Origin: Microbacterium sp. ProA8
GTDB lineage: Bacteria > Actinomycetota > Actinomycetes > Actinomycetales > Microbacteriaceae
Assembly (NCBI RefSeq): GCF_039905635.1
Contig: NZ_CP157000.1
Location: 2,542,001-2,606,000 of the forward strand
Reading direction: 5' to 3'
DNA: 64,000 nucleotides
Position 1 is the first letter of the stretch, and each line of letters starts with the position of its first letter. Made by a program: the position numbers and the translations under genes. Shown piece by piece: positions 52,072 through 60,444 of the stretch. The notes beneath the pieces are model-generated. The model was not told the DNA's origin. It saw nothing but the letters and a program-made list of their open reading frames with translations, and searched no databases.

Positions 52072-52980
52072 ATGAGCGAGAAGGTTCACCGCATCCACTC
52101 CCTGCCCGGCGACTCGCCGTGGCAGGGCGGTCTGCCGCCCGCGGGCTCGGACGAGCACCCGTTCACGATCCGGGCGCTCGATCGGGTGCTCTCGATCCAG
52201 CGACCCGTCGTGCTCGCGCATCTGCGCAGCGTCCGGCTGCGGCATCCGGATGCCTCCGCCGCCGACATCGTCCGCATCCTCGAGCGACGCTATCTCGCGG
52301 CGGTCACGAGCGGCGGCGCGGCGGTGGGTGCGACCGCCGTGGTTCCGGGGATCGGCACCGGCGTCACGCTGGCTCTCAGCGGCGTCGAGACGGTGGCGTT
52401 CCTCGAGGCGACGACGCTGTTCGCGCAGTCGGTCGCCGAGGTCCACGGCATCCCGGTCTCGGATCCCGACCGCGCGCGAGCGCTCGTGCTGACCCTCATG
52501 CTGGGCAAAGAGGGCATCGACCTCGTTGCGCAGCTCGCCGGACAGGCGGCCGGGCGCGGCCCGAGTCGCTCCGGCTACTGGGGCGAGCTCATCACCAAGT
52601 CCCTGCCGCGCGCCGCCGTCGGCCCGCTCGTCGATCGACTCAAGTCGACGTTCATCCGTCAGTTCGCCGCTCGAGGCGGGGCGTCCTGGATCGGCAAAGC
52701 GCTGCCCTTCGGGATCGGTGCGGCCATCGGCGGCGTGGGCAACAACATCCTCGGGCGGCGCGTGCTCGTCGGCTCCCGGCGGGCGTTCGGCCTGCCGCCG
52801 CTCCAGCTGCCGCCCGAGTTGGAGCCTCGACCGGGCGCCGACCGGGTCGAGCGGATCGCGGGGCGCGGCATCCGTCGCGCCGGCGAGGTCGTGGTCGGCG
52901 GGGTGACCCGCACGACGGCCGCGGTCGGAAGCGTCGTGCGGCGCAGGAAGCGCGAGATCGAGGCTCCTTCCGCCGACTGA
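52072..52980 (+). CDS. Hypothetical protein with Gly-rich hydrophobic segments
   Basis: A 302-residue protein I do not recognise. It has a helical N-terminus, a hydrophobic Gly/Ala/Val stretch (GGAAVGATAVVPGIGTGVTLAL at about 84-105), then EATTLFAQSVAEVHGI, and a second Gly-rich segment (IGKALPFGIGAAIGGVGNNILG at about 203-224). The C-terminus is basic. The pattern recalls EcsC-like proteins, weakly. The mRNA looks leaderless. Confidence 0.6.
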   Translation: MSEKVHRIHSLPGDSPWQGGLPPAGSDEHPFTIRALDRVLSIQRPVVLAHLRSVRLRHPDASAADIVRILERRYLAAVTSGGAAVGATAVVPGIGTGVTLALSGVETVAFLEATTLFAQSVAEVHGIPVSDPDRARALVLTLMLGKEGIDLVAQLAGQAAGRGPSRSGYWGELITKSLPRAAVGPLVDRLKSTFIRQFAARGGASWIGKALPFGIGAAIGGVGNNILGRRVLVGSRRAFGLPPLQLPPELEPRPGADRVERIAGRGIRRAGEVVVGGVTRTTAAVGSVVRRRKREIEAPSAD

Positions 52981-53080
52981 GGTTCCTCCCCCACACCTCG
53001 TCGGAGGGCGCTTCGCAGGGTTCTCCACAGCGAAAGCGTCGTGACCGCGATACCGCCCCCTGCGCGTCGGGGCCGGCTCC

Positions 53081-53086
53081 TACCGT
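53081..53086 (+). promoter_or_regulatory. -10 box of a leaderless gene
   Basis: TACCGT ends 7 nt before ATG 53094. Confidence 0.5.
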
Positions 53087-53093
53087 GGCGGTC

Positions 53094-53396
53094 ATGCTTC
53101 GCGCCCTCGATTCGGACGAACCCCCTCCACCGCACGCCTATCGGGTGCCCTGGCGCGTCGACGAGGTCTACGACAGGCATCCGCTCGTCACCAACGCCAG
53201 TCGCCTGCCAGTCGATGTCGTGCGCGTCTTCGTCGACGCGGGTGCGGCCTCCCTGACCGAGCACTGGGGCCTGATGCCACCGGGCGACACGGCCGAGCTC
53301 TGCCTGTGCGAGGCCGACCCCGGCTCCGCCGTCGTCACGATCGCCTGGCTGCGTCCCGAGGACGGCGAGGAGTATCTGTGGAGATTCGGCATGTGA
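53094..53396 (+). CDS. Small hypothetical protein
   Basis: A 100-residue protein (MLRALDSDEPPPPHAYR..., ending EEYLWRFGM) with beta-strand character, LPVDVVRVFVDAGAASL and ELCLCEAD. I do not recognise the family. The start is fixed by a leaderless-type -10 box 7 nt upstream. Confidence 0.6.
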   Translation: MLRALDSDEPPPPHAYRVPWRVDEVYDRHPLVTNASRLPVDVVRVFVDAGAASLTEHWGLMPPGDTAELCLCEADPGSAVVTIAWLRPEDGEEYLWRFGM

Positions 53397-53430
53397 CCCG
53401 TGGTGGTGCCGCCGGGGCGAGAATGGCGGT

Positions 53431-53670
53431 ATGGGTCTGTTCAGCCAGCGTCCCGAGGAACCCACCGAGTGGGCGGGTCTGCCGTCCGAACCGGCGCGCG
53501 CCGAATCGAGCGCGGAGAGACTTCCGGATGCCGCACCCGTCGATCTGGGCGGCCTGGGGAGCATCGGCCTGCCGGAGTTCGGCGGCGGCGGCGTCATCGA
53601 GGCGATCGTGATCCCGGTCACGCCGGTGGCCGGGAGCGATGCCGCAGCGGAGCCTGATTCGAACGATTGA
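53431..53670 (+). CDS. Small acidic hypothetical protein
   Basis: A 79-residue acidic, Gly/Pro-rich protein (MGLFSQRPEEPTEW..., with DLGGLGSIGLPEFGGGG). Unknown function and probably disordered. GAGAAT, 6 nt before the ATG, could be a leaderless -10 box. Low-complexity composition makes the call less certain. Confidence 0.5.
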   Translation: MGLFSQRPEEPTEWAGLPSEPARAESSAERLPDAAPVDLGGLGSIGLPEFGGGGVIEAIVIPVTPVAGSDAAAEPDSND

Positions 53671-53683
53671 CAGCGGCCTCGAC

Positions 53684-53697
53684 TGTAAGCGCTTGCA
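53684..53697. promoter_or_regulatory. LacI-family-type operator upstream of the maltokinase gene
   Basis: TGTAAGCGCTTGCA has the AAGCGCTT palindromic core of LacI/CcpA-type operators (13 of 14 positions symmetric apart from one mismatched pair). It lies 58 nt before the maltokinase ATG and upstream of a -35/-10 pair (TCGACA 53705, TACGCT 53729, 18-nt spacing). A sugar-responsive LacI regulator is the likely binder; none is encoded in the window. Confidence 0.65.
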
Positions 53698-53728
53698 CTC
53701 GTCCTCGACATGTCAACCGTCGCGGGCA

Positions 53729-53734
53729 TACGCT
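53729..53734 (+). promoter_or_regulatory. -10 box of the maltokinase gene
   Basis: TACGCT ends 7 nt before ATG 53742 and has a TCGACA -35 box 18 nt upstream. Confidence 0.6.
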
Positions 53735-53741
53735 CACAGGT

Positions 53742-55133
53742 ATGGACAGCACGTTGGCGTGCCTGGCGGCGTGGATGCCGAGGCAGCGGTGGTACGCCGC
53801 GAAGGGCCGCCCGCCGAGCCTCCGCCTGGTGTCGTGGTGGGACATGGCGGTCGATGCCGATGACCTCGGCGAGGCCGACGCAGGTGTGCGCATCCGCACG
53901 TTCCTCGTTGCGGACGAAGGCGCGCTTCCGGCCGTGCTCTACCAGATCCCCGTGGTCGAGCGGGCGACGGAGACCGTGAGAGCCGATCCCGACCACACCA
54001 TCGGCAGTCCGACCCCCGGCACGACCTTCATCGACGGGCCCCATGACCCGGCGTATGCGCAGGCGCTGCTGCGTCTCATCACCCGCGGCGGCACCGCGCG
54101 CGGCCCGCAGACGACCGCGATCGCCCGAGTTGTGGCTGCCGACAGCGTTCCCGCACTCGCCACGGCACGGGTGATCAGCGGAGAGCAGTCGAACACCTCC
54201 CTCATCTACGAGGGCGTCGGCACTCCCGTCATCTGCAAGGTCTATCGCCAGCTCCACGCGGGACTCAATCCCGACATCGAGCTGCAGGAAGCACTGGCGC
54301 GAGCCGGATCGACGCACGTGCCGCGGCCGGTCGGCTCGATCGAGGGAAGCTGGCCCGACCTCACCACCGCACACGGCAGCGTGCGCGGGTCGCTCGCCTT
54401 CGCGCAGGAGTACCTGCCGGGCGTCGAGGACGCGTGGCGCGTCGCCCTCCTGGCCGCCGCGCGGGGCGAGGACTTCCGCGCCCAGGCGGGCGCGCTCGGC
54501 GCCGCGACCGCTGAGGTGCACGTCGCACTGACCCGCTGCTTCCCGACCCGCAACCCGACCGCAGCCGACCGCGACGCCGCCGCGGCCACCTGGGAGCGAC
54601 GGCTCGCCATAGCGATCGCCGAGGTGCCGGAGATCGCGGGACAGCGGGATGCCGCAGCCGCCGTGTACCGCCGCGCACTCGAGGTGCCCTGGCCGCCGCT
54701 GCAGCGGATCCACGGCGATTACCACCTCGGGCAGGTGCTCCACTCCCCCGAGCGCGGCTGGCTCCTCGTCGATTTCGAAGGCGAACCGCTCCGCCCGATG
54801 GCCGAGCGCAGGCAACCGGACTTCGCCCTGCGCGACGTGGCGGGCATGCTCCGCTCGTTCGACTACGTCGCAGGGTCGCTGCGCCTGGACGACCCCGACC
54901 GTTCGGCCGATGCGGTGCGGGCGTGGGCTCTCGACGCGCGGGCGGCGTTCGTCGAAGGCTACGCGGAGGCCTCCGGCAGCGGCCTGGACCCGCGGCATCC
55001 GCTGCTGGCGGCACTGGAACTCGACAAGGCCGTCTACGAGGCGATCTACGAAGCCCGCAACCGCCCGACCTGGGTCGCCATCCCGCTGCGGGCGATCGCG
55101 CGGCTCGTCGAACGCCCGGCACCCGTCACCTGA
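53742..55133 (+). CDS. Maltokinase-like phosphotransferase
   Basis: A 463-residue protein of the actinobacterial maltokinase (Pep2/Mak) type. It begins LAAWMPRQRWYAAKGR, typical of the family. The kinase part has VICKVYRQLHAGLNPDIEL, the catalytic loop RIHGDYHLGQVLHS and the metal-binding WLLVDFEGEPLRP, then DVAGMLRSFDY. It phosphorylates maltose for the GlgE glucan pathway; treS and glgE are not in the window. The upstream LacI-type operator fits sugar control. Confidence 0.9.
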   Translation: MDSTLACLAAWMPRQRWYAAKGRPPSLRLVSWWDMAVDADDLGEADAGVRIRTFLVADEGALPAVLYQIPVVERATETVRADPDHTIGSPTPGTTFIDGPHDPAYAQALLRLITRGGTARGPQTTAIARVVAADSVPALATARVISGEQSNTSLIYEGVGTPVICKVYRQLHAGLNPDIELQEALARAGSTHVPRPVGSIEGSWPDLTTAHGSVRGSLAFAQEYLPGVEDAWRVALLAAARGEDFRAQAGALGAATAEVHVALTRCFPTRNPTAADRDAAAATWERRLAIAIAEVPEIAGQRDAAAAVYRRALEVPWPPLQRIHGDYHLGQVLHSPERGWLLVDFEGEPLRPMAERRQPDFALRDVAGMLRSFDYVAGSLRLDDPDRSADAVRAWALDARAAFVEGYAEASGSGLDPRHPLLAALELDKAVYEAIYEARNRPTWVAIPLRAIARLVERPAPVT

Positions 55134-55152
55134 GCGATCTGTGGCATCAGGA

Positions 55153-55172
55153 GCCGGAGCGGAGGCTCCGGC
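55153..55172. terminator. Short hairpin between convergent genes
   Basis: GCCGGAGC (55153-55160) pairs with GCTCCGGC (55165-55172) around a GGAG loop. It lies between the maltokinase stop and the end of the CDP-glycerol transferase gene. Confidence 0.6.
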
Positions 55173-55190
55173 CGCTGCGACGGTCCCCGC

Positions 55191-56468
55191 TCAGCCCTCG
55201 TCGTCGAGCTCGGCCTCGTCGTCGGCTTCGTCGTCGTCATCGACGACCGAGCGGGCGTACCAGGTCTCCCAGTCGTCCATGAGCCCCTGCACGGCCGCAT
55301 GGAACCGCGCCGATGCCGCACCGGGCGTCGTGTCGCCGAAGTAGCGCGTCACCCACTCCTTGAGACGCGCGACCGCCTCAGGGTCGCCGAGCACCCGCTC
55401 GGTCTGGGCGACGACGTCGGGCGCGGCCGCGGCATCCAGCCACTCGCACGCCGACAGATAGCCGTGCATGTCGATCGCCGCCGCCGGATCGGCAGGACGC
55501 GTGATGAGGAGCGGCTTGTCGGCCGCGAGCCGATCGTAGACCATCGCCGAGATGTCCACGATCGCCACGTCGGCGGCCGACAGCTGCCAGCCGAGTTCCG
55601 GTCCGTCGTCGAAGAAGTGGTGCGCGCCCGGATCCGCGGTGTTCGCCGCGGCGAGCGCGGCGATGATGCGCCGGTTCGCCGCGCCGTATTCGTGGTCCAC
55701 CACGCCGGACCGCGGGTGCGGGCGATAGATCACGCGGTGGCGCCCGGTGGCGAGCAGCGCACGCACGAGCGCCTCACCGTGGGTGGCGATGGACCCGTAG
55801 TGCGCCGAGGGCCGGTCACCCTCCCAGGTGGGCGCGTACAGCACGACGGTGCGCTCGTCCGGCGTGTACGGCAGCGTTCCCGAGTAGTGGTCGGCCTGGG
55901 GACGGCCGATCTCGATGGTGCGCCGATCGATGTCGTAGTCCCACAGCACCCGCGAGAGCCGCTCGCGTGCGGCGTCGCCCGCGATCATCGCGTAGTCGTA
56001 CGCCTTGTACTGGTTGGTGGTCATGTACATCTTGTCGGACTCGCCGTGGTTGATGAACACGTGCCACCGGCGCCCGTACCGGAACATCTGGAAGTTGCGG
56101 GTGTTCTGATTCACGTACAGCACGACGCGGATGTCCTGCTTGGCGACGAAGCGCTCCAGATCGCGCACCGTCGGCACGAAGGCGACGGGCAGCGCAGCGT
56201 CGTCGAGGAGCGCCTTGGCACCGGTCGCCGCCCGGCTGAGCACGACGACGGGCCACGTCTTCGCGAGGGCTGCGAGAGGCTTGTACCACTGCCGCATCTG
56301 GTACATGTTGACCGCGCCGTCGGCGAAGTACACGGCCACGCGGTAGTGGAACGCCGGATGCTGCGGCCGGCCCACGAGCGTGCGTCTCACGTCGATGACG
56401 GCCGAGCGGTTGCGCACCGCCTTGCGGACGAGCGCGACCGCCTTCTTTCCATCTGAGACCAGACCCAC
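55191..56468 (-). CDS. CDP-glycerol glycerophosphotransferase family protein
   Basis: A 425-residue TagF/TarF-like protein. Landmarks: WHVFINHGESDKMYM, VVLYAPTWEGD, IYRPHPRSG and a late DVAIVDISAMVYDRLAADKPLLITRP, close to the family's VTDYSSxxFD motif. The C-terminus is an acidic tail (DDDDEADDEAELDDEG). It probably adds polyol-phosphate units to a cell-wall polymer. The start is GTG 56468; TAGGCT is 6 nt upstream. It is divergent from the GT2 gene. Confidence 0.88.
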   Translation of the reverse strand: MGLVSDGKKAVALVRKAVRNRSAVIDVRRTLVGRPQHPAFHYRVAVYFADGAVNMYQMRQWYKPLAALAKTWPVVVLSRAATGAKALLDDAALPVAFVPTVRDLERFVAKQDIRVVLYVNQNTRNFQMFRYGRRWHVFINHGESDKMYMTTNQYKAYDYAMIAGDAARERLSRVLWDYDIDRRTIEIGRPQADHYSGTLPYTPDERTVVLYAPTWEGDRPSAHYGSIATHGEALVRALLATGRHRVIYRPHPRSGVVDHEYGAANRRIIAALAAANTADPGAHHFFDDGPELGWQLSAADVAIVDISAMVYDRLAADKPLLITRPADPAAAIDMHGYLSACEWLDAAAAPDVVAQTERVLGDPEAVARLKEWVTRYFGDTTPGAASARFHAAVQGLMDDWETWYARSVVDDDDEADDEAELDDEG

Positions 56469-56474
56469 GCCTCC

Positions 56475-56480
56475 AGCCTA
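56475..56480 (-). promoter_or_regulatory. -10 box of the CDP-glycerol transferase gene at 55191
   Basis: TAGGCT on the minus strand ends 6 nt before GTG 56468. The GGAGGC between them could also act as a ribosome site. Confidence 0.45.
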
Positions 56481-56497
56481 CCCAGCGGCACCCATGA

Positions 56498-56503
56498 CAT
56501 GAT
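56498..56503 (+). promoter_or_regulatory. -10 box of the GT2 gene
   Basis: CATGAT ends 6 nt before GTG 56510, divergent to the TAGGCT box on the other strand. Confidence 0.35.
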
Positions 56504-56509
56504 CGACGC

Positions 56510-57604
56510 GTGCATGTCGAGCAACACGGGCGCAGGGACGCTCCGGTCCCTCCCCCCGATGCCGGCGTGAGCTTCGTGATGCCGGTGCTCAACGAGCACG
56601 AATACCTCCGACATGCGGTCGAGACGGTGCTGGCACAGGATGTCGCCGGGCCGACCGAACTGATCCTGGCACTCGGTCCGTCCACCGACGGCACGACCGA
56701 GCTCGCCCGCGAGCTCGCCCGCGGCGACGACCGCATCGTGCTGATCGACAACCCCGCCGCGGACATCCCGATCGGCCTCAATCTGGCGATCGGCGCCGGC
56801 CGGTACCCGACCGTCGTCCGCGTCGACGCGCACTCCGAACTCGATCCCAGTTACGCCCGCAGCGCCCTCGCGACCCTCGAGAGGGTGCGCGCGGCGAACG
56901 TGGGCGGAGTGATGCGCGCCGACGGCCGCACCCCCTTCCAACGTGCGGTCGCGCGCGCCTACAACTCCCCCATCGGACTCGGCGGCGGCGCTTATCACGG
57001 CGGAACGCAGGAGGGTGAGGCCGAATCGGCGTACCTGGGTGTGATGCGCCGCGCGGTGCTCGATGAAGTGGGCCTCTTCGACGAGACCATCCGCCGCGGC
57101 GAGGACTGGGAGCTCAATCTCCGCATCCGCCGCGCCGGCTATCGCGTGTGGTTCGATCCGACGCTCGCCGTCACGTACTGGCCGCGTGAGAGCTGGACGC
57201 GGCTGGTGCGCCAGTTCTCGGCCACCGGGCGCTGGCGCGGCGAGCTCGTCCGCCGGTTCGGGCGCGGCAACTCGCTGCGCTTCTTCGCACCTCCGGCGCT
57301 CGTGCTGACGATCCTGCTCGCACTCGTCGTCGGCGTGCTGCAGCTGACGGGCGTGGTGCAGGGATGGTGGGCGGTCGCGGCATCCGTCGTGTATCTGCCC
57401 GTGATCGCCTACGCCGTCCTCATCGTCGGCGTCGCCCTCGGGCCCGGCGGCGGGCACGGCTGGCGCGACAAGCTGTGGACCGCCGCGGTGCTGCCCAGCA
57501 TGCACCTCGCGTGGGGCTGGGGGTTCGTCCTCGGTGTCGTCGGCGGTGCCCATGACACGGTCGACACCTCCCGCCTGGGCACCCGCAACACGCCTCTGCC
57601 ATGA
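56510..57604 (+). CDS. Family 2 glycosyltransferase, membrane-associated
   Basis: A 364-residue GT2 enzyme. It has VSFVMPVLNEHEYLRHAVETVL, the metal-site region VRVDAHSEL, YLGVMRRAVLDEVGLFDETI and the RGEDWELNLRIRRAG acceptor motif, followed by C-terminal helices (LVLTILLALVVGVLQL and VAASVVYLPVIAYAVLIVGVAL). It resembles ExoA-type polysaccharide glycosyltransferases. Start GTG 56510. It sits among CDP-glycerol enzymes, so a role in wall glycopolymer decoration is likely. Confidence 0.88.
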   Translation: MHVEQHGRRDAPVPPPDAGVSFVMPVLNEHEYLRHAVETVLAQDVAGPTELILALGPSTDGTTELARELARGDDRIVLIDNPAADIPIGLNLAIGAGRYPTVVRVDAHSELDPSYARSALATLERVRAANVGGVMRADGRTPFQRAVARAYNSPIGLGGGAYHGGTQEGEAESAYLGVMRRAVLDEVGLFDETIRRGEDWELNLRIRRAGYRVWFDPTLAVTYWPRESWTRLVRQFSATGRWRGELVRRFGRGNSLRFFAPPALVLTILLALVVGVLQLTGVVQGWWAVAASVVYLPVIAYAVLIVGVALGPGGGHGWRDKLWTAAVLPSMHLAWGWGFVLGVVGGAHDTVDTSRLGTRNTPLP

Positions 57605-57625
57605 GCAGGATGAGGCCGGCGTCCG

Positions 57626-59089
57626 TCAGACGTCGATGAAGCCCTGATCGAGGATCCGCGTCACCACGCGCTCGGCCGCGTGCCCGTCGTCGCGAGCGTT
57701 GAACTTGTCCCGCCAGAGCCGGTAGCGATCGGCGTACGCGGCATCCCCGCCGGCGTCCCCGTCGGCGGCGAGCGCCGCGACCAGTTCGTCCTGCGTGCGC
57801 ACCATCGGCCCCGGAGCGTGTGCGGCGAGGTCGAAGTAGAACCCGCGCAGCTCGCCGCGGTAGTGCTCCATGTCGGGAACGAGGAAGTACATCGGCTTGC
57901 CGGTCACCGAGAAGTCGAACATCACCGACGAGTAGTCGGTGACCAGGGCATCGGCGACGAGCAGCAGCAGGGCGGTGTCGGGGAAGCCCGTCACGTCGAT
58001 CACGCGCGGCCCCTCGGCATCCCGCCCCGGCAGCAGGGTGCGCGAGTGCCCGCGCACCAGCACGACGGCGTCGGTCGCGGCGGCGAGCGCCACCGGGTCG
58101 ACGAAGTCGACGATCTGGTCCCGGTCGTCTCGCCACGTCGGGGCGTAGAGGATCACCCGCTCACCGGGACGGATGCCGAGTGCCTGGCGCGTCGCCGCGC
58201 CGTCGCCGGTGGTCAGCACGTCGTTGCGCGGATAGCCCTCGACCCAGACCGGGCGATTGAGGAACGCGTACGCCTTGCTCAGGATGCGGGCGGCATACGG
58301 GTTCTGCGCGAGCAGGACGTTCCAGCGGCGCGACTCGCGCACCACGGCGGCCATGCGCCGAGGGTCGAATCCGGGGCGGTGCAGCGCGAGGCGCTTGAGC
58401 GGCGTGCCGTGCCAGGTCTGCAGCACCACCTGGCCCTTGCGGCGGGCGAAGCGCCGGCGCAGCCAGTCGTTCACCACGAGCAGCCGGGCCGCTCCCCGCG
58501 CACGCCACCACTCGGGGCTCCCCTCGACGAGCGGGATCGCTCCCTCCGGCACGGCGACCGACAGGTCCACCACGCTCCAGTACCGCGTGACGTCGGGCGC
58601 GCGCCGCGCGAGCTCGCGATCGATCGCGAGCGGGTTGCAGCTGGCATTGCGCCCGTAGAAGCTCTCGAAGAACACCGCGTTCTCGAACCCGGACGCCGGT
58701 CGCGTGGCATACCGGCGTTCGAGGGCGTCCTGTCCCTCGCCCGAGTCGTACGCCGGGTCCATGGGCGGACCGACGCGCAGCGTCCAGCCGTCGAGCGTCG
58801 CGCGCAGCGTGCCGAGCTGAGTGACGGGGAGCGCCTCGGGCGGGTGGATGCCGCTGGCCGTCGCACCGCCGATCCGCACCTCGTACGTCCCCGACGGCAG
58901 CGGCAGCTCCGGACCGCCCCAGCGTGCCGCCCGCAACGGCAGCGTCGCCTTCCACGTCTTGCCGCGGCCTGTCACACGCGCCGTGACGCGAGCCCGGGCG
59001 CCGACGATCTCGACGGATTCGGGCCGCTCCCCCTCGCCCGCGAGCACGAGCGCAGGGACGCCGTCCGTCGTGAAGCTCGCCTCGGTCAT
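57626..59089 (-). CDS. CDP-glycerol glycerophosphotransferase (TagF/TarF-type)
   Basis: A 487-residue protein. The N-terminal ~130 residues are a beta-rich domain; the transferase part has FESFYGRNASCNPLAIDRELA, VVLQTWHGTPLKRLALHRPG, RVILYAPTWRDD, LVRGHSR and ALVTDYSSVMFDFSVTGKPM. These are full TagF-family motifs. ATG 59089 overlaps the stop of the upstream gene (ATGA). Together the two likely build a poly(polyol phosphate) chain. Confidence 0.92.
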   Translation of the reverse strand: MTEASFTTDGVPALVLAGEGERPESVEIVGARARVTARVTGRGKTWKATLPLRAARWGGPELPLPSGTYEVRIGGATASGIHPPEALPVTQLGTLRATLDGWTLRVGPPMDPAYDSGEGQDALERRYATRPASGFENAVFFESFYGRNASCNPLAIDRELARRAPDVTRYWSVVDLSVAVPEGAIPLVEGSPEWWRARGAARLLVVNDWLRRRFARRKGQVVLQTWHGTPLKRLALHRPGFDPRRMAAVVRESRRWNVLLAQNPYAARILSKAYAFLNRPVWVEGYPRNDVLTTGDGAATRQALGIRPGERVILYAPTWRDDRDQIVDFVDPVALAAATDAVVLVRGHSRTLLPGRDAEGPRVIDVTGFPDTALLLLVADALVTDYSSVMFDFSVTGKPMYFLVPDMEHYRGELRGFYFDLAAHAPGPMVRTQDELVAALAADGDAGGDAAYADRYRLWRDKFNARDDGHAAERVVTRILDQGFIDV

Positions 59090-60363
59090 CCGGTTCCTTC
59101 CTCGGCACGGGCATCGTGGGCCGTTCCGGCCAGAATCGCACGGTACACCCTCTCGGCATTGCGTCCGTCGCGGAACGCATGCACGCGCGCGCTCAGTGCG
59201 GCGGCGCGATCGATCCGCCGCGCGCGCTCGGCGGAATCCCCCAGGACAGCGTCGAGCTGCGCGGCGATGTGGGCCCAGTCGACGGCCCAATCGTCGCCGG
59301 CGACATCCGAATAGCGGCCGTAGAACCCGCGGCTCCGCGCGTACTCCTGGACGTCCGGGGCGAGGAACAGCGTGGGCAGCGGCACCAGCGCCGCGTCGAA
59401 CGCGAGCGACGAGTAGTCCGTCACGAGCGCGTCGAGACCCGGCAGCAGCGGCGTGACGTCCGGCACGCGGTCGCTGCCGAGCGGCTGCACGCGATCGGTC
59501 GGGAACGGAGGCCGGTAGTCGCCGGCGCCGAGCGGGTGCGAGCGCACCAGCAGCGTCGCGTCGTGCCGGTTCAGCACCTCGACGATCCTGGTCCACTCGT
59601 CGGCGGTCGGTACCGCGGGGTCGGGTGCGCCGTCGCGCCACGTCGGCGCGTACAGCACGAAGCGCGCCTCCGGCGTCGCTCGCGGCACGGCGCGCGCGAT
59701 GGCCGCCCGAGCGTCGCTGCGGCGCTCCGCGGCCGTGCCGCGAGAGAGCACGTCGACCCGCGGCTCGCCGGTCACCGGCACGCGGGCGTCGGGCAGGGCG
59801 AAGGCGGACTCGAGGCGACCTCGCACGGTGTGCGATGCGGCCGGCAGCACGCGGATGCGCCGCGCCGCGCCGCGGTACATCGCGCGCAGCAGACCTCTGA
59901 CGGTGCCGGCGGCCGGCGTCCGTTCGATCGGGCCGGGTACCCGGAGCGTCTCGGGAGAATCGACGCCGATGCGCTTGAGCGGGATCCCGTGCCACAACTG
60001 CACCACGAACGCGCCCGACACGGCGTACCGGTTCACGTCGCCGAAGCCGTGCGTGACCACGATCACCCGGGCGCGCGCGGTGCGCCAGAGGCCCTGCAGC
60101 GAACGCTTCGGAACAGCGCGGATGCCGCGGGCCGCGGCATCCGTCGCCTCCTGCTTCGAGCCGACGAGCCAGACCGCGGTGCGACCGTGCGCGGCCGCGA
60201 CGTCCCAGAGGGCGAGGGCGCCGTCGCCGATGCCGACCGCGCAGCCGAAGACCCATTCGTCACGCGTGCGCGGCACGAGCATCGTCAAGATGCGTCCTGC
60301 GGCATACAGCGGCAGCGTCGCGAGCTTTCGCGCGTTGCCCGCGCCGAAAGAGAAAGACGCCAT
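59086..60363 (-). CDS. CDP-glycerol glycerophosphotransferase (TagB/TagF-type)
   Basis: A 425-residue protein with VVQLWHGIPLKRIGVDSPET, RFVLYAPTWRDG, LLVRSHP and ALVTDYSSLAFDAALVPLPTLF. The length suits a TagB/TarF-type enzyme. An N-terminal segment (AAGRILTMLVPRTRDEWVFG) may associate with the membrane. A TAGGCT box 6 nt before ATG 60363 suggests a leaderless mRNA. It is co-translated with the next gene. Confidence 0.9.
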   Translation of the reverse strand: MASFSFGAGNARKLATLPLYAAGRILTMLVPRTRDEWVFGCAVGIGDGALALWDVAAAHGRTAVWLVGSKQEATDAAARGIRAVPKRSLQGLWRTARARVIVVTHGFGDVNRYAVSGAFVVQLWHGIPLKRIGVDSPETLRVPGPIERTPAAGTVRGLLRAMYRGAARRIRVLPAASHTVRGRLESAFALPDARVPVTGEPRVDVLSRGTAAERRSDARAAIARAVPRATPEARFVLYAPTWRDGAPDPAVPTADEWTRIVEVLNRHDATLLVRSHPLGAGDYRPPFPTDRVQPLGSDRVPDVTPLLPGLDALVTDYSSLAFDAALVPLPTLFLAPDVQEYARSRGFYGRYSDVAGDDWAVDWAHIAAQLDAVLGDSAERARRIDRAAALSARVHAFRDGRNAERVYRAILAGTAHDARAEEGTG

Positions 60364-60369
60364 CCCGCG

Positions 60370-60375
60370 AGCCTA
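60370..60375 (-). promoter_or_regulatory. -10 box of the leaderless CDP-glycerol transferase operon
   Basis: TAGGCT on the minus strand ends 6 nt before ATG 60363. Confidence 0.5.
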
Positions 60376-60444
60376 CCTGCGAGCCCGTATCGGGACTCGC
60401 TGACTCGCGAGATGGCGTCCTGTGGTGTGCAACCGCGCGTGCGG

